From contig DATLKN010000057.1 of assembly GCA_035538335.1 (NCBI GenBank), positions 34,585 through 98,584 on the forward strand: a stretch of DNA of 64,000 nucleotides, given 5' to 3'. The position numbers and the translations under genes were made by a program. Positions 35,027 through 43,306 of the stretch are shown piece after piece. The DNA is from AP-15 sp035538335 (GTDB taxonomy: Bacteria > Pseudomonadota > Alphaproteobacteria > ATCC43930 > CGMCC-115725). The notes below the pieces were generated by a model that saw only the letters and a list, made by a program, of their open reading frames with translations, did not search any database and was not told the origin of the DNA. Every line of letters begins with the position of its first letter. The first letter of the stretch is position 1.

Positions 35027-38000
35027 ATGACGCACCTTCTCGACTATCTCGCCGACCACGTATTGCTCGCTGACGGCGCGATGGGGACGCGCGTGCAGGC
35101 GACGAGCCTCAATATCGAGCACGACTTCCGCGGCAAGGAGAACTGCACCGAGATCCTCAACCTGTCGCGCCCCGACCTCGTGCGCGACATTCATCTCGGC
35201 TATCTGGCGGCCGGGGCGGACGCGGTGCAGACGAACAGCTTCGGCGGCTCGCCGGTGACATTGGGCGAGTTCGGGCTCGCCGACGACGCCTTCGCGATCA
35301 ACCGCCGCGCCGCCGAGCTGGCGCGCGAGGCGGTCGCCGAATTCGCCCGCGACGGCCGGCCGCGCTTCGTCATCGGCTCGGTCGGCCCGGGCACGCGGCT
35401 GCCTTCGCTCGGGCATATCGAATACCAGCCGCTGGAAGACGCCCTCGCCACCCAATGCGCGGGGCTCGTCGCGGGCGGCGTCGATGCGATCCTGATCGAG
35501 ACCTGCCAGGACCCGCTGCAGATAAAGGCCGCCGTCAACGGCGCGAAACGCGCCCGTACGCAAGCGAACGCGGACATCCCGATCTTCGTGCAGGTGACGG
35601 TCGAGACGACGGGCACCTTGCTGGTCGGCGCCGACATCGCCGCCGCCGCGACGATCGTGCACGCCCTCGACGTGCCGGTCATCGGGCTCAATTGTGCGAC
35701 CGGTCCGCGCGAGATGGCGGAACACCTGAAATGGCTCGGCGAGAACTGGCCGGGGCCGATCTCGGTGCAGCCCAATGCCGGGCTGCCGGAATTGATAGCC
35801 GGCGAGACGCATTATCCGCTCGGCCCCGCGGAACTCGCGCAATGGCTCGAACGCTTCGTCGTCGAGGACGGGGTCGGGCTGATCGGTGGCTGCTGCGGCA
35901 CCGAGGCCCCGCACATCGCCGCCCTCGACCAGATGCTGCGCCGCCTCGGCGGGCCGGCGCGCCGGCCGCGCCCGAAGCCGCGCCGCGCCCTGTGGACGCC
36001 CGCCATCGCCTCGCTCTACGGCGCGGTGCCGCTGCGCCAGGAGAACGCCTACCTCTCGATCGGCGAGCGCTGCAACGCCAACGGCTCGCGCAAATTCCGC
36101 CAGTTGCAGGAACAGGGCGACTGGGACGGCTGCGTCGAGATGGGGCGCGAGCAGGTGCGCGAGGGCTCGCATACCCTCGATCTGTGCACCGCCTTCGTCG
36201 GGCGCGACGAGATCGCCGAGATGAGCGCCGTCGTCGGGCGCATGCGCGGCATGGTCAATGCGCCCCTCGTCATCGACTCGACCGAATTCCCGGTCCTCGA
36301 AGCGGCGCTGAAGCTCTATGGCGGGAAGCCGATCATCAACTCGATCAATTTCGAGGACGGCGAGCGCGCCGCCGAAGAGCGCCTCGGCCTTGCGCGCCGC
36401 TTCGGCGCCGCCGTCATCGCGCTGACGATCGACGAAGACGGCATGGCGAAGGAAGCGGCAAAAAAGCTCGAAATCGCCCGCCGGCTTTACGATTTCGCCT
36501 GCAACCGGCACGGGCTGCCGGCCTCGGACCTGCTGTTCGATCCCTTGACCTTCACGATCTGCACCGGCAATGCGGAAGACCGCCGGCTCGGCCTCGAAAC
36601 CTTGGACGCGATCGCCGAGATCCGCCGGGCGCTGCCCGAATGCCAGATCATCTTGGGGCTCTCGAACATCTCCTTCGGGCTCAATCCGGCGGCGCGGCAC
36701 GTCCTCAATTCGGTCTTTCTCGACCACGCGCTGCGCCGGGGCCTGACCGGCGCGATCGTGCATTTCTCGCGCATCCTGCCATTGCATCGCATCCCGGAAG
36801 AGGAGGTGCGGGTCGCCGAGGATCTGATCTTCGACCGCCGCCGTGACGGCTACGACCCGCTGCAGGCCTTCATCGCGCTCTTCGAGAACCGCGCCGCCGA
36901 AAAGAGCGTCGCGAAGCCGCGGCCGGAGCGGCTCGAGGACGCGCTCGCGCAGCGCATCGTCGACGGCGACCGGCAGGGGCTCGAAGCCGATCTCGACCGC
37001 GCGATGCAGCAGTACCCGCCACTCGACATCATCAACAACTTTCTCCTCTCGGGCATGAAGACGGTCGGCGAACTCTTCGGCGCTGGCAAGATGCAGCTGC
37101 CTTTCGTGCTGCAATCGGCGGAGACGATGAAGGCCGCGGTTTCCTATCTCGAACCCTTCATGGAGCGCCTCGAAGGGCAGCACAAGGGGACGGTGGTATT
37201 GGCGACGGTGCGCGGCGACGTGCACGACATCGGCAAGAACCTCGTCGACATCATCCTGACCAACAACGGCTACCGCGTCGTCAATCTCGGCATCAAGCAG
37301 CCATTGGCGGCGATCCTCGACGCCGTAGAGACGCACCGGGCCGACGCGATCGGCATGTCGGGGCTGCTCGTCAAATCGACCGTCGTCATGCGCGAGAATT
37401 TGCAGGAGATGAGCCGGCTCGCGCTCGGCATCCCGGTGATGCTCGGCGGCGCCGCGCTGACCCGCCGCTATGTCGAGGAGGATTGCGTCGCCGCCTATGC
37501 CGCCGGCCGCGTCGCCTATGCGAAGGACGCCTTCGACGGGCTCGCGCTGATGGACAAGGTGACGACCGGCCGTTTCGACGAGCACCTCGCGGAAGTGCAG
37601 CAAAAGGCCGCCGCCAAGGGCTCGATCAACAAGCGCAAGCTCGGCCGCGCCGCCGACGAGCGGCCGCTGCGCCCGGTTGATCTCGAGGAGATCCGGCTGC
37701 GCCGCGGCGAACTCAACCGCGGCGTCGCCGTGCCGCGCCCGCCCTTCTGGGGGCCGCGCATCGTCGAGCGCGTGCCGGTGAAGGCGGTCGCGGCCTATCT
37801 CAACGAGCGCATGCTCTATCAATTCCAATGGGGCTACCGCAAAGACGGCCGCTCATTGGAGGAATACAAGGACTGGGCGAAGGGCGAATTGCGCCCGGTA
37901 TTGGCGCGCCTCCTCGACCGCGCGATCCGCGAGGAGATCCTCATGCCGAAGGCCGCCTACGGCTATTGGCCCTGCGCCGCGGAAGGCAACGACGTCGTTC

Positions 38001-38524
38001 TCTTCGACCCCGACAATGGCGGCGGCGAGGTTGCGCGCTTCGCCTTCCCCCGCCAGAACCGCGCGGGCGGCCTCTGCATCGCCGATTTCTTCCGCGACGT
38101 CGATGCGGGCGAGCGCGATGTTATCGGGCTGCAGGTCGTGACGGTCGGCGCGCGCGCCTCCGAGGTGGCGCGCGCGTGGTTCGCGCAGGACAAGTACCAG
38201 GACTACCTCTATCTGCACGGGCTTTCGGTCGAGATGGCGGAAGCCTTGGCCGAATACGCGCACAAGCGCATCCGCGGCGAATGGGGCTTCGCCGCCGAGG
38301 AGGCGCGCGACACCGAAGCGATGCTGGCGCAAGGCTATCGCGGCAGCCGCTATTCCTTCGGCTACCCCGCCTGCCCCAACCTCGCCGACCAGAAGCGGCT
38401 GCTCGAACTCCTGGGCGCCGAGGCGATCGGCATCACGCTTAGTGAAGAAGACCAGCTCGACCCCGAGCAATCGACCTCCGCCATCGTCGTCCACCACCCG
38501 CAGGCGAAGTATTTTTCGGTGTGA
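35027..38524 (+). CDS. metH: Cobalamin-dependent methionine synthase, full length
   Basis: The 1165-residue enzyme moves the methyl group of methyl-THF to homocysteine through cobalamin. Domains in order: homocysteine-binding barrel (1-310, LLADGAMGTRVQA, zinc ligands in GLNCATG and GGCCGTEAPH near 288), methyl-THF barrel (about 340-610, IGERCNANGSRKF), helical cap (about 625-715), B12 domain (about 720-860, VRGDVHDIGKNLVDIIL with the cobalt-ligand His near 731) and the SAM-binding reactivation domain (about 890-1165, RGSRYSFGYPACPN). Unlike many alphaproteobacteria, which split MetH over two or more genes, this one is a single chain. No cobalamin riboswitch is visible; control is likely through the operator upstream of sahR. 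Confidence 0.96.
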   Translation: MTHLLDYLADHVLLADGAMGTRVQATSLNIEHDFRGKENCTEILNLSRPDLVRDIHLGYLAAGADAVQTNSFGGSPVTLGEFGLADDAFAINRRAAELAREAVAEFARDGRPRFVIGSVGPGTRLPSLGHIEYQPLEDALATQCAGLVAGGVDAILIETCQDPLQIKAAVNGAKRARTQANADIPIFVQVTVETTGTLLVGADIAAAATIVHALDVPVIGLNCATGPREMAEHLKWLGENWPGPISVQPNAGLPELIAGETHYPLGPAELAQWLERFVVEDGVGLIGGCCGTEAPHIAALDQMLRRLGGPARRPRPKPRRALWTPAIASLYGAVPLRQENAYLSIGERCNANGSRKFRQLQEQGDWDGCVEMGREQVREGSHTLDLCTAFVGRDEIAEMSAVVGRMRGMVNAPLVIDSTEFPVLEAALKLYGGKPIINSINFEDGERAAEERLGLARRFGAAVIALTIDEDGMAKEAAKKLEIARRLYDFACNRHGLPASDLLFDPLTFTICTGNAEDRRLGLETLDAIAEIRRALPECQIILGLSNISFGLNPAARHVLNSVFLDHALRRGLTGAIVHFSRILPLHRIPEEEVRVAEDLIFDRRRDGYDPLQAFIALFENRAAEKSVAKPRPERLEDALAQRIVDGDRQGLEADLDRAMQQYPPLDIINNFLLSGMKTVGELFGAGKMQLPFVLQSAETMKAAVSYLEPFMERLEGQHKGTVVLATVRGDVHDIGKNLVDIILTNNGYRVVNLGIKQPLAAILDAVETHRADAIGMSGLLVKSTVVMRENLQEMSRLALGIPVMLGGAALTRRYVEEDCVAAYAAGRVAYAKDAFDGLALMDKVTTGRFDEHLAEVQQKAAAKGSINKRKLGRAADERPLRPVDLEEIRLRRGELNRGVAVPRPPFWGPRIVERVPVKAVAAYLNERMLYQFQWGYRKDGRSLEEYKDWAKGELRPVLARLLDRAIREEILMPKAAYGYWPCAAEGNDVVLFDPDNGGGEVARFAFPRQNRAGGLCIADFFRDVDAGERDVIGLQVVTVGARASEVARAWFAQDKYQDYLYLHGLSVEMAEALAEYAHKRIRGEWGFAAEEARDTEAMLAQGYRGSRYSFGYPACPNLADQKRLLELLGAEAIGITLSEEDQLDPEQSTSAIVVHHPQAKYFSV

Positions 38525-38539
38525 GCGGCGAGCCCGCGT

Positions 38540-38866
38540 GCAGTCGCGATCGCCGAGGCGGCGCGGCGGCTCGACGAACTGCGCGGGGCGTGGCTGAACC
38601 CGCCCGATCTGGTGGAGCGGGTGCCGGAGGTCGTGCCGGGCTATCCCGACCGCATCGTTCCGAGAAATCCGCAGGCCGCCGCCCAGCTCAAGAAGCGCAC
38701 GCTGACAATCTCTACAACGAGCGGCCGGCCTGGCTCGACAACGCGCATCGCGATCTCGACGCGACGGTCGCCGCCGCCTATGGCTGGCCGGCGGACATTT
38801 CCGAGGAGGACATGCTGTCGCGCCTGCTCGCGCTCGATCTCGAACGCGCGGCTCAGGCGGGAGCAT
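38540..38866 (+). pseudogene. C-terminal relic of a class I DNA methyltransferase, frameshifted
   Basis: Reading from 38540 gives AIAEAARRLDELRGAWLNPP and PEVVPGYPDRIVPRN, then near 38702-38706 the sense continues only after a one-base shift, as NLYNERPAWLDNAH and AAAYGWPADISEEDMLSRLL up to ALDLERAA. These blocks are typical of the C-terminus of large SAM-dependent DNA methyltransferases of type IIG-like or restriction-linked systems. The catalytic part is absent, there is no start, and the shift (one base missing in the codon before AAT CTC TAC) breaks the frame, so this is a dead remnant. Its end overlaps the vapC stop on the other strand. Confidence 0.75.
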
Positions 38867-39263
38867 CGGAGAGAAGCCCGACGCCCTCGGCGCGGGCCGC
38901 GTCGGCGAGCGCGCGGTCCAAGGTCGCCAGCGGTAACCGCTCTCTCGCCGCCAGTTCGAGGTAGGCCGCGTCGTAGACCGTCAGGCGGTGCCGGCGAGCG
39001 AGAGCCAGGGCCCGGCTTTCGTCGGGCGCTGGGTCCATTTCGATCGCCAATCTCGACAGATCCTGCAAGAACCGCACGGTTTCGTGCTCGGTCAGCCGTC
39101 CGCGCCGCTCGGCCATGATGAGGCCGTTGCGGACCTCAAACCACCAAAGGCTCGGCGCATAGGCTCGATCGCTGTCCAGCAGCCGTCGTACCCGAGTTGC
39201 CGTCGGATGACGCTCGTCGAACGCCCACGCATGGACAATCGATGCGTCGATAACGAACGGCAT
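38853..39263 (-). CDS. vapC: PIN-domain toxin, VapC type
   Basis: The 136-residue protein begins MPFVIDASIVHAWAF and has the four acidic residues of the PIN nuclease site: D in VIDAS, E in WWFEVRNGL, D in TVYDAAYLEL and D in ATLDRAL. VapC toxins cut tRNA or rRNA. The ATG overlaps the TGA of the antitoxin gene (TGATG), the usual order antitoxin then toxin. It lies beside a DNA-methyltransferase relic. Confidence 0.92.
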   Translation of the reverse strand: MPFVIDASIVHAWAFDERHPTATRVRRLLDSDRAYAPSLWWFEVRNGLIMAERRGRLTEHETVRFLQDLSRLAIEMDPAPDESRALALARRHRLTVYDAAYLELAARERLPLATLDRALADAARAEGVGLLSDAPA

Positions 39264-39520
39264 CAGTATTTGTGGCCCTCATGGCGGAGCGACAGAATTT
39301 CCTCCACTGTCATCGGGCCGTATCGCTCTCTGATCTCTTTCCCGAGCGCTTCGATGTCGGCGATCGCCGCGTCGATCTCCTCCTGCCGCCGCCGGGGCTC
39401 CGGGACGACGCGGGCGATCGGGCGGCCGCGGCGGCGGATGAGGATCGTCTCGCCGCGTTCCACCTCGTCGAGGAGGCTCGACAGTTTGGCCTTCGCCTCG
39501 GAGGCATCGACTTCCCGCAT
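39263..39520 (-). CDS. vapB: Antitoxin of Phd/YefM type, partner of VapC
   Basis: The 85-residue protein starts MREVDASEAKAKLSSLLDEV and has GETILIRRRGRPIARVVP, the Phd/YefM N-terminal fold that binds DNA and represses the operon; the C-terminal tail (AIADIEALGKEIRERYGP...) should wrap the toxin. The ATG at 39518-39520 is chosen by homology; a GTG three codons earlier is possible. AGGAG lies 11 bases upstream. Confidence 0.88.
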   Translation of the reverse strand: MREVDASEAKAKLSSLLDEVERGETILIRRRGRPIARVVPEPRRRQEEIDAAIADIEALGKEIRERYGPMTVEEILSLRHEGHKY

Positions 39521-39644
39521 GGCGCGCACCGCTCCTGATTTCCTGCCGTGAGCCTACCACAACGCGGCGCCGGCTTCCCCGGCGGCGGCGGCATCGCTAA
39601 GATCGGCCCGTCTTAAGACCCCCACCAACCCGGAGGAAGCTCTG

Positions 39645-40154
39645 ATGGCCATCTCGATGTATCACGCCTCGGTGCCGGTGTTTCTGCAGCTTTTGGGCGG
39701 CGTCAAGGGCACCTTGGAGAAGGCCGAGGCGCAGGCGGGCGCCAAGAAATGGGACGAGAACGTGCTGCTCAACTGGCGGCTCTATCCCGACATGTTCACC
39801 TTCGAGCGGCAGATCCGCCAGGCGAGCGTGCACGCGCTCGGCGCCGGGCGCGCGGCCGGCGTCGATCTGCCGAAACTGCCCGACCTCGACAACAACCTCG
39901 CCGAGATGAAGGCGCGCATCGACAAGACGATCGACTTTCTGAAGTCGCTGTCGCCCGGGCAGCTCGACGGCCGCGAGGACGCGCAGGTGACGATCATGGC
40001 GGGCGGCCAGCAGCGCAATTTCCGCGCCCAGGTCTATCTCTACCACTTCGCGATGCCGAATTTTTATTTCCACGTGACGACGGCCTACAACATCCTGCGC
40101 AGCCTCGGCATCGAGATCGGCAAGCGCGACTTCATGGGCCAGATGCCGTCGTAA
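39645..40154 (+). CDS. DUF1993 family protein
   Basis: The 169-residue cytoplasmic protein matches DUF1993: MYHASVPVFLQLLGGVKGTL, LLNWRLYPDMFTFERQIRQA, FPLPDLD-like KLPDLDNNLAEMKARIDKTI and FAMPNFYFHVTTAYNILRSL. The fold is a four-helix bundle related to DinB-like proteins; function unknown. CGGAGGA precedes the ATG at 39645. It converges with trpEG over a repeat. Confidence 0.88.
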   Translation: MAISMYHASVPVFLQLLGGVKGTLEKAEAQAGAKKWDENVLLNWRLYPDMFTFERQIRQASVHALGAGRAAGVDLPKLPDLDNNLAEMKARIDKTIDFLKSLSPGQLDGREDAQVTIMAGGQQRNFRAQVYLYHFAMPNFYFHVTTAYNILRSLGIEIGKRDFMGQMPS

Positions 40155-40164
40155 CGGCGCCGCC

Positions 40165-40210
40165 GCCCCTCACCCCGGCCCTCTCCCCGCAACGGCGGGG
40201 AGAGGGAGAT
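40165..40210. repeat. Palindromic repeat, family A, short copy
   Basis: CCCTCTCCCCGC (40180-40190) pairs with GCGGGGAGAGGG around AAC, preceded by CCCCTCACCCC. Placed between convergent DUF1993 and trpEG genes, it could end transcription from both sides. Confidence 0.75.
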
Positions 40211-40215
40211 TTCGT

Positions 40216-42363
40216 TCAGCGCAAGTTCTTCAGCACCGCCTCGATGATCGGCATGCCGATCGCGCCGGGCGCGGTCATGATCGATTCCGGATGGAACTGC
40301 ACGGCGGCGATCGGCAGTTCGCGGTGCTCGACGGCCATGACGATGCCGTCCTCGGTCTCGGCCGCGACCCGCAACACCGGCGGCAGCGCGCTCCTCCTCG
40401 CATAAAGCGAGTGGTAGCGGCCGACCGTGAAGCTCGCTGGCAGGCCGGCGAGGAGGCGGCTGTCGAGGAGCCTCACGAGCGCAGCTTTGCCGTGCGCCGG
40501 GCGGTCGAGCACATCGAGGGCGCCGCCGAAATATTCGACGATCCCCTGGAGGCCGAGGCAGACGCCGAAGGTCGGGATGCCGGCTTTTTCGAGGATCGCC
40601 AAGGTCTCGCTCATCGCGAAGTCCTGCGGCCGGCCGGGCCCCGGCGACAAGACGACGAGACCGGGCCGGCGCCCCTCCTGCAGCGCCTCGCGCGCGAGCC
40701 CCGAGCGCATCGTCACGGCCTCCGCCCCGGCGGCGCGGAAATAGAGCGCCAATGTATGCACGAAGGAATCCTCGTGATCGACGAGCAGCAGCTCGCGGCG
40801 GCTGCCCGCCGCGGCCGCGGCCGGCACGGATTGCGGCTTTGCCGGCGCGCCGCGGATCGCCGCCAGCATCGCAGCGGCTTTAAGGCGGCATTCCGCCTCC
40901 TCGGCTTGCGGGTCGCTGTCGTAGAGCAGGGTCGCGCCGGCGCGCACTTCGCCCATCCCGTCCTGCATGCGGATCGTGCGCAAGGTCAGCCCGGTATTCA
41001 TGTTGCCGTCGAAAGTGACGCGGCCGATGGCGCCGCCGTACCAGCGCCGCGCCGAGCGCTCGACCTCCTCGACATGGCGGATCGCCCAGAGCTTCGGCGC
41101 GCCCGTCACGGTGACCGCCCAGGCGTGGCTGAGGAAGCCGTCGAGCGCGTCGAACTCGGGGCGCAGCACTCCCTCGACGTGATCGACGGTATGGATGAGG
41201 CGCGAATACATCTCGATCTGGCGGCGGCCGATGACCTTGACGCTGCCCGGCTCGCAGACCCTCGCCTTGTCGTTGCGATCGACATCGGTGCACATCGTCA
41301 GCTCGGATTCGTCCTTCGTCGAATTCAAGAGTTCGCGGATGCGCTCGGAATCCTCGATCGCGTCGCGCCCGCGCGCGATCGTGCCGCTGATCGGACAGGT
41401 CTCGATGCGCCGGCCTTCGACGCGGACATACATCTCGGGCGAGGCGGCGACGAGGAATTCGCCTTGGCCGAGATTGATGAGCGCCCCGTAGGGCGCCGGG
41501 TTGGCGGTGCGCAGCCGGCGGAAGACGGTGCTCGGCGGCTCGGCGACGGGCTCGCTGAAAAGCTGCCCCAGCACGACTTCGAAGAGGTCGCCCCGCTTGA
41601 AGGCCTGGCGGGCCCGCTCGACGGTCGCGGCATATTCGCCGGGCCGGTGGTCGCAGCCGCCGGCCGGGGCGCCGCCGGCCGGGGCGCCGCGATAGGGATC
41701 GGCGGGCGTGCCGCGCGGCAGCCCCTCGGTCGAAAGCCCATTCGCGGCGAAATCGTAGCGGTGCCGCCGCGCCTCGCCCTTCAGATGATCGACGACGAGG
41801 ATGTCGTCCGGCAGGTAGAGGACGAGGTCGCGCCCGTCGGCGGGGCGCGGCAGGGAGAGCGGCATCGGCTCGAACTGGAAGACGAGGTCGTAGCCGAAGG
41901 CGCCGTAGAAGCCGAGATGGGTGTCTTCGGGGCTGCGGAAAAATTCGATCAGCGCCCGCAGCAGCGAGAAAACCGAAGGCTGGCGGCTGCGCAGCTCTTC
42001 GGGAAAGCGCCCCTCGCCGGCGCGCACATGCCCCATGATGCGGCCCGCCTCGGCGGCGACGATCTCGGCTTCCGGGAGCGCCTCGACGCCGGGCAGCATC
42101 GCCGCGACGAGCACGCGGCCGCGCTCGTTCAGCGCCTCGAGCGCGAAGTCGTGGCCGCGCGCCGACAGCGCGAGCGGCGGATCGACAAAGCCCATGTCCC
42201 AGCGCGTGTAGCGGCCGGGAAAGTCGAAGCTCGACGAGAAGAGAACGCCGCGCTGCCGGTCGAGCGCGTCGATCAGCGGCTCGCCCGCGCCCTCATACGG
42301 CGCGGCCAGGATCTCGCGGCGGATGCCGACGCCGCCCGTCGTGCGATATTCGGTCGATTGCAT
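40216..42363 (-). CDS. trpE(G): Anthranilate synthase, fused TrpE-TrpG
   Basis: The 715-residue enzyme makes anthranilate from chorismate and glutamine, the first step of tryptophan synthesis. Residues 1-510 are the TrpE part (CPISGTIARGRDAIEDSERI, STKDESELTMCTDVDRNDKA, FDALDGFLSHAWAVTVTGAP, YGGAIGRVTFDGNMNTGLTL). Residues about 525-715 are the TrpG amidotransferase with Cys in FGVCLGLQGIVEYFGG and His-Glu in AVQFHPESIM. The fusion is typical of rhizobia and other alphaproteobacteria. GAGGAGGT five bases before the ATG at 42361-42363 fixes the start. It is preceded by a Trp leader peptide and attenuator. A 15-bp tandem duplication codes for GGAPAGGAPAGG in the TrpE part. Confidence 0.96.
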   Translation of the reverse strand: MQSTEYRTTGGVGIRREILAAPYEGAGEPLIDALDRQRGVLFSSSFDFPGRYTRWDMGFVDPPLALSARGHDFALEALNERGRVLVAAMLPGVEALPEAEIVAAEAGRIMGHVRAGEGRFPEELRSRQPSVFSLLRALIEFFRSPEDTHLGFYGAFGYDLVFQFEPMPLSLPRPADGRDLVLYLPDDILVVDHLKGEARRHRYDFAANGLSTEGLPRGTPADPYRGAPAGGAPAGGCDHRPGEYAATVERARQAFKRGDLFEVVLGQLFSEPVAEPPSTVFRRLRTANPAPYGALINLGQGEFLVAASPEMYVRVEGRRIETCPISGTIARGRDAIEDSERIRELLNSTKDESELTMCTDVDRNDKARVCEPGSVKVIGRRQIEMYSRLIHTVDHVEGVLRPEFDALDGFLSHAWAVTVTGAPKLWAIRHVEEVERSARRWYGGAIGRVTFDGNMNTGLTLRTIRMQDGMGEVRAGATLLYDSDPQAEEAECRLKAAAMLAAIRGAPAKPQSVPAAAAAGSRRELLLVDHEDSFVHTLALYFRAAGAEAVTMRSGLAREALQEGRRPGLVVLSPGPGRPQDFAMSETLAILEKAGIPTFGVCLGLQGIVEYFGGALDVLDRPAHGKAALVRLLDSRLLAGLPASFTVGRYHSLYARRSALPPVLRVAAETEDGIVMAVEHRELPIAAVQFHPESIMTAPGAIGMPIIEAVLKNLR

Positions 42364-42415
42364 GGGACCTCCTCGTCCGTCGGGAGATCCGGCCGGCATC
42401 GCCGTCAATGACAAA

Positions 42416-42440
42416 GGCCGCCCGGAACCCCGCGGCGGCC
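42416..42440 (-). terminator. trp attenuator terminator
   Basis: On the minus strand GGCCGCC (42440-42434) pairs with GGCGGCC (42422-42416) and is followed by TTTGTCATT. An upstream GGGCGGCCGC can pair with the Trp-codon region or with the terminator stem, giving the alternative folds needed for attenuation of trpEG. Confidence 0.75.
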
Positions 42441-42472
42441 TCGATTGAAAACGGAATCAGCGGCCGCCCGTG

Positions 42473-42517
42473 CTAGACGGGCCGCCACCAGCGCGATGCA
42501 TGACAGAACGAAACCAT
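42473..42517 (-). CDS. trpL: Trp leader peptide (14 residues)
   Basis: The frame ATG to TAG codes for MVSFCHASRWWRPV, with two consecutive Trp codons (TGG TGG) near the end. It lies 110 bp upstream of trpEG and just before the GC-rich attenuator. When charged tRNA-Trp is scarce, ribosomes would stall at WW and allow read-through. No Shine-Dalgarno sequence precedes it, and the promoter puts the transcript start near the ATG, as known for Sinorhizobium trpL. Confidence 0.88.
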   Translation of the reverse strand: MVSFCHASRWWRPV

Positions 42518-42523
42518 GCGCTT

Positions 42524-42552
42524 ACTTTAGCATTGGTTTGCAGCCGGCGCAA
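42524..42552 (-). promoter_or_regulatory. trp promoter for an almost leaderless trpL transcript
   Basis: TTGCGC (42552-42547) and TAAAGT (42529-42524) are spaced by 17 bases on the minus strand, and only six bases separate the -10 box from the trpL ATG. Transcription would thus start at or within a base or two of the start codon. Confidence 0.65.
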
Positions 42553-42582
42553 CCTCTCGGTCGATGCCTCGCAGGTTTCATC

Positions 42583-42810
42583 ATGGCACGAATCCATACC
42601 CGTCTCCGGGTCGATTCCGATCACCGGATTTCCGGCATTGCGCCTCCTGATGTGCCGCCGGGCGAACACCAGGCAACGATCATCCTGCGGCCGCGCGAGC
42701 GGCCAAGGAAGAAATTGAACATCAAGGATTTGCCGAGCCACGATCTCGGCCCCTGGCCCGAAGCGCTGAGCCTGCGTCGCGAGGATATCTACGACGAAGA
42801 CGGTCGTTGA
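42583..42810 (+). CDS. Antitoxin-like small protein upstream of a PIN toxin
   Basis: The 75-residue protein begins MARIHTRLRVDSDHRISGIA and contains PPGEHQATIILRPRERPRKK, then an acidic tail ending LSLRREDIYDEDGR. The form (short, basic N-terminal half, acidic C-terminal tail) and the four-base overlap with the PIN gene fit a VapB-type antitoxin. The ATG at 42583 lacks a strong ribosome site. Its promoter must overlap that of the divergent trp leader. Confidence 0.8.
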   Translation: MARIHTRLRVDSDHRISGIAPPDVPPGEHQATIILRPRERPRKKLNIKDLPSHDLGPWPEALSLRREDIYDEDGR

Positions 42811-43229
42811 CTTTGCTCGACACGAATTTGCTCGTATATGCGGCCGCCGATGGCGCGCCTTTGCGCGAGCGGGCGCGAGCCGCCCTTGCCGGCGCCGCGC
42901 GTGACGGGCCGCTGACGATCAGCCGGCAGGTCTTGCGCGAATATCTTGCGGTGATGACGCGGCAGCAGATTTGGGGAAAGCCGCTCGACCTTGCGCAGGC
43001 GACCGCGGATGCCGCCACCTTCGCCCGCCTTTTCACGGTTCTTGAAGACGGCCCGCTCGTTTGGAACGAACTCGTGGCTCTCAGCCAGAACCACTCTTTT
43101 GCGGGACGGCAGGTCCACGATGCCAATATCGTAGCGACGATGCCGGCGCACGGCGAACGCCGGCTTCTGACCTTCAACGATGCGGATTTTCGCCGCTTCT
43201 CGGGGCGGATCGACGTGGTCGCGCCGTAA
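42807..43229 (+). CDS. PIN-domain toxin, second VapC-type protein
   Basis: The 140-residue protein starts with TTG inside the antitoxin stop region (TTGA overlap): MTLLDTNLLVYAAADGAPLR. Acidic site residues are D in LLDTN, E in LREYLAVM, D in QVHDANIVATM and D in TFNDADF. The weak TTG start in a 4-base overlap keeps toxin translation coupled to and below that of the antitoxin. Sequence differs clearly from the VapC at 38853-39263, so it is not a recent duplicate. Confidence 0.9.
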   Translation: MTLLDTNLLVYAAADGAPLRERARAALAGAARDGPLTISRQVLREYLAVMTRQQIWGKPLDLAQATADAATFARLFTVLEDGPLVWNELVALSQNHSFAGRQVHDANIVATMPAHGERRLLTFNDADFRRFSGRIDVVAP

Positions 43230-43306
43230 CACCATCGGCCCGCGGGGTTGAGCCCCGGGAAGGCGCGGCGCATGATCGCGCGCGAAGCTTCGCGAGGAGG
43301 CCCCGG

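Noticed and set aside
35027..35100. Cobalamin riboswitch for metH
   Set aside because: The 103-bp gap before metH holds only a palindromic repeat and no B12-box-like conserved elements.
34844..37828. A 994-codon minus-strand frame opposite metH
   Set aside because: It is the mirror of the highly conserved metH and metF genes; the translation shows only composition-driven Arg/Asp/Gly runs.
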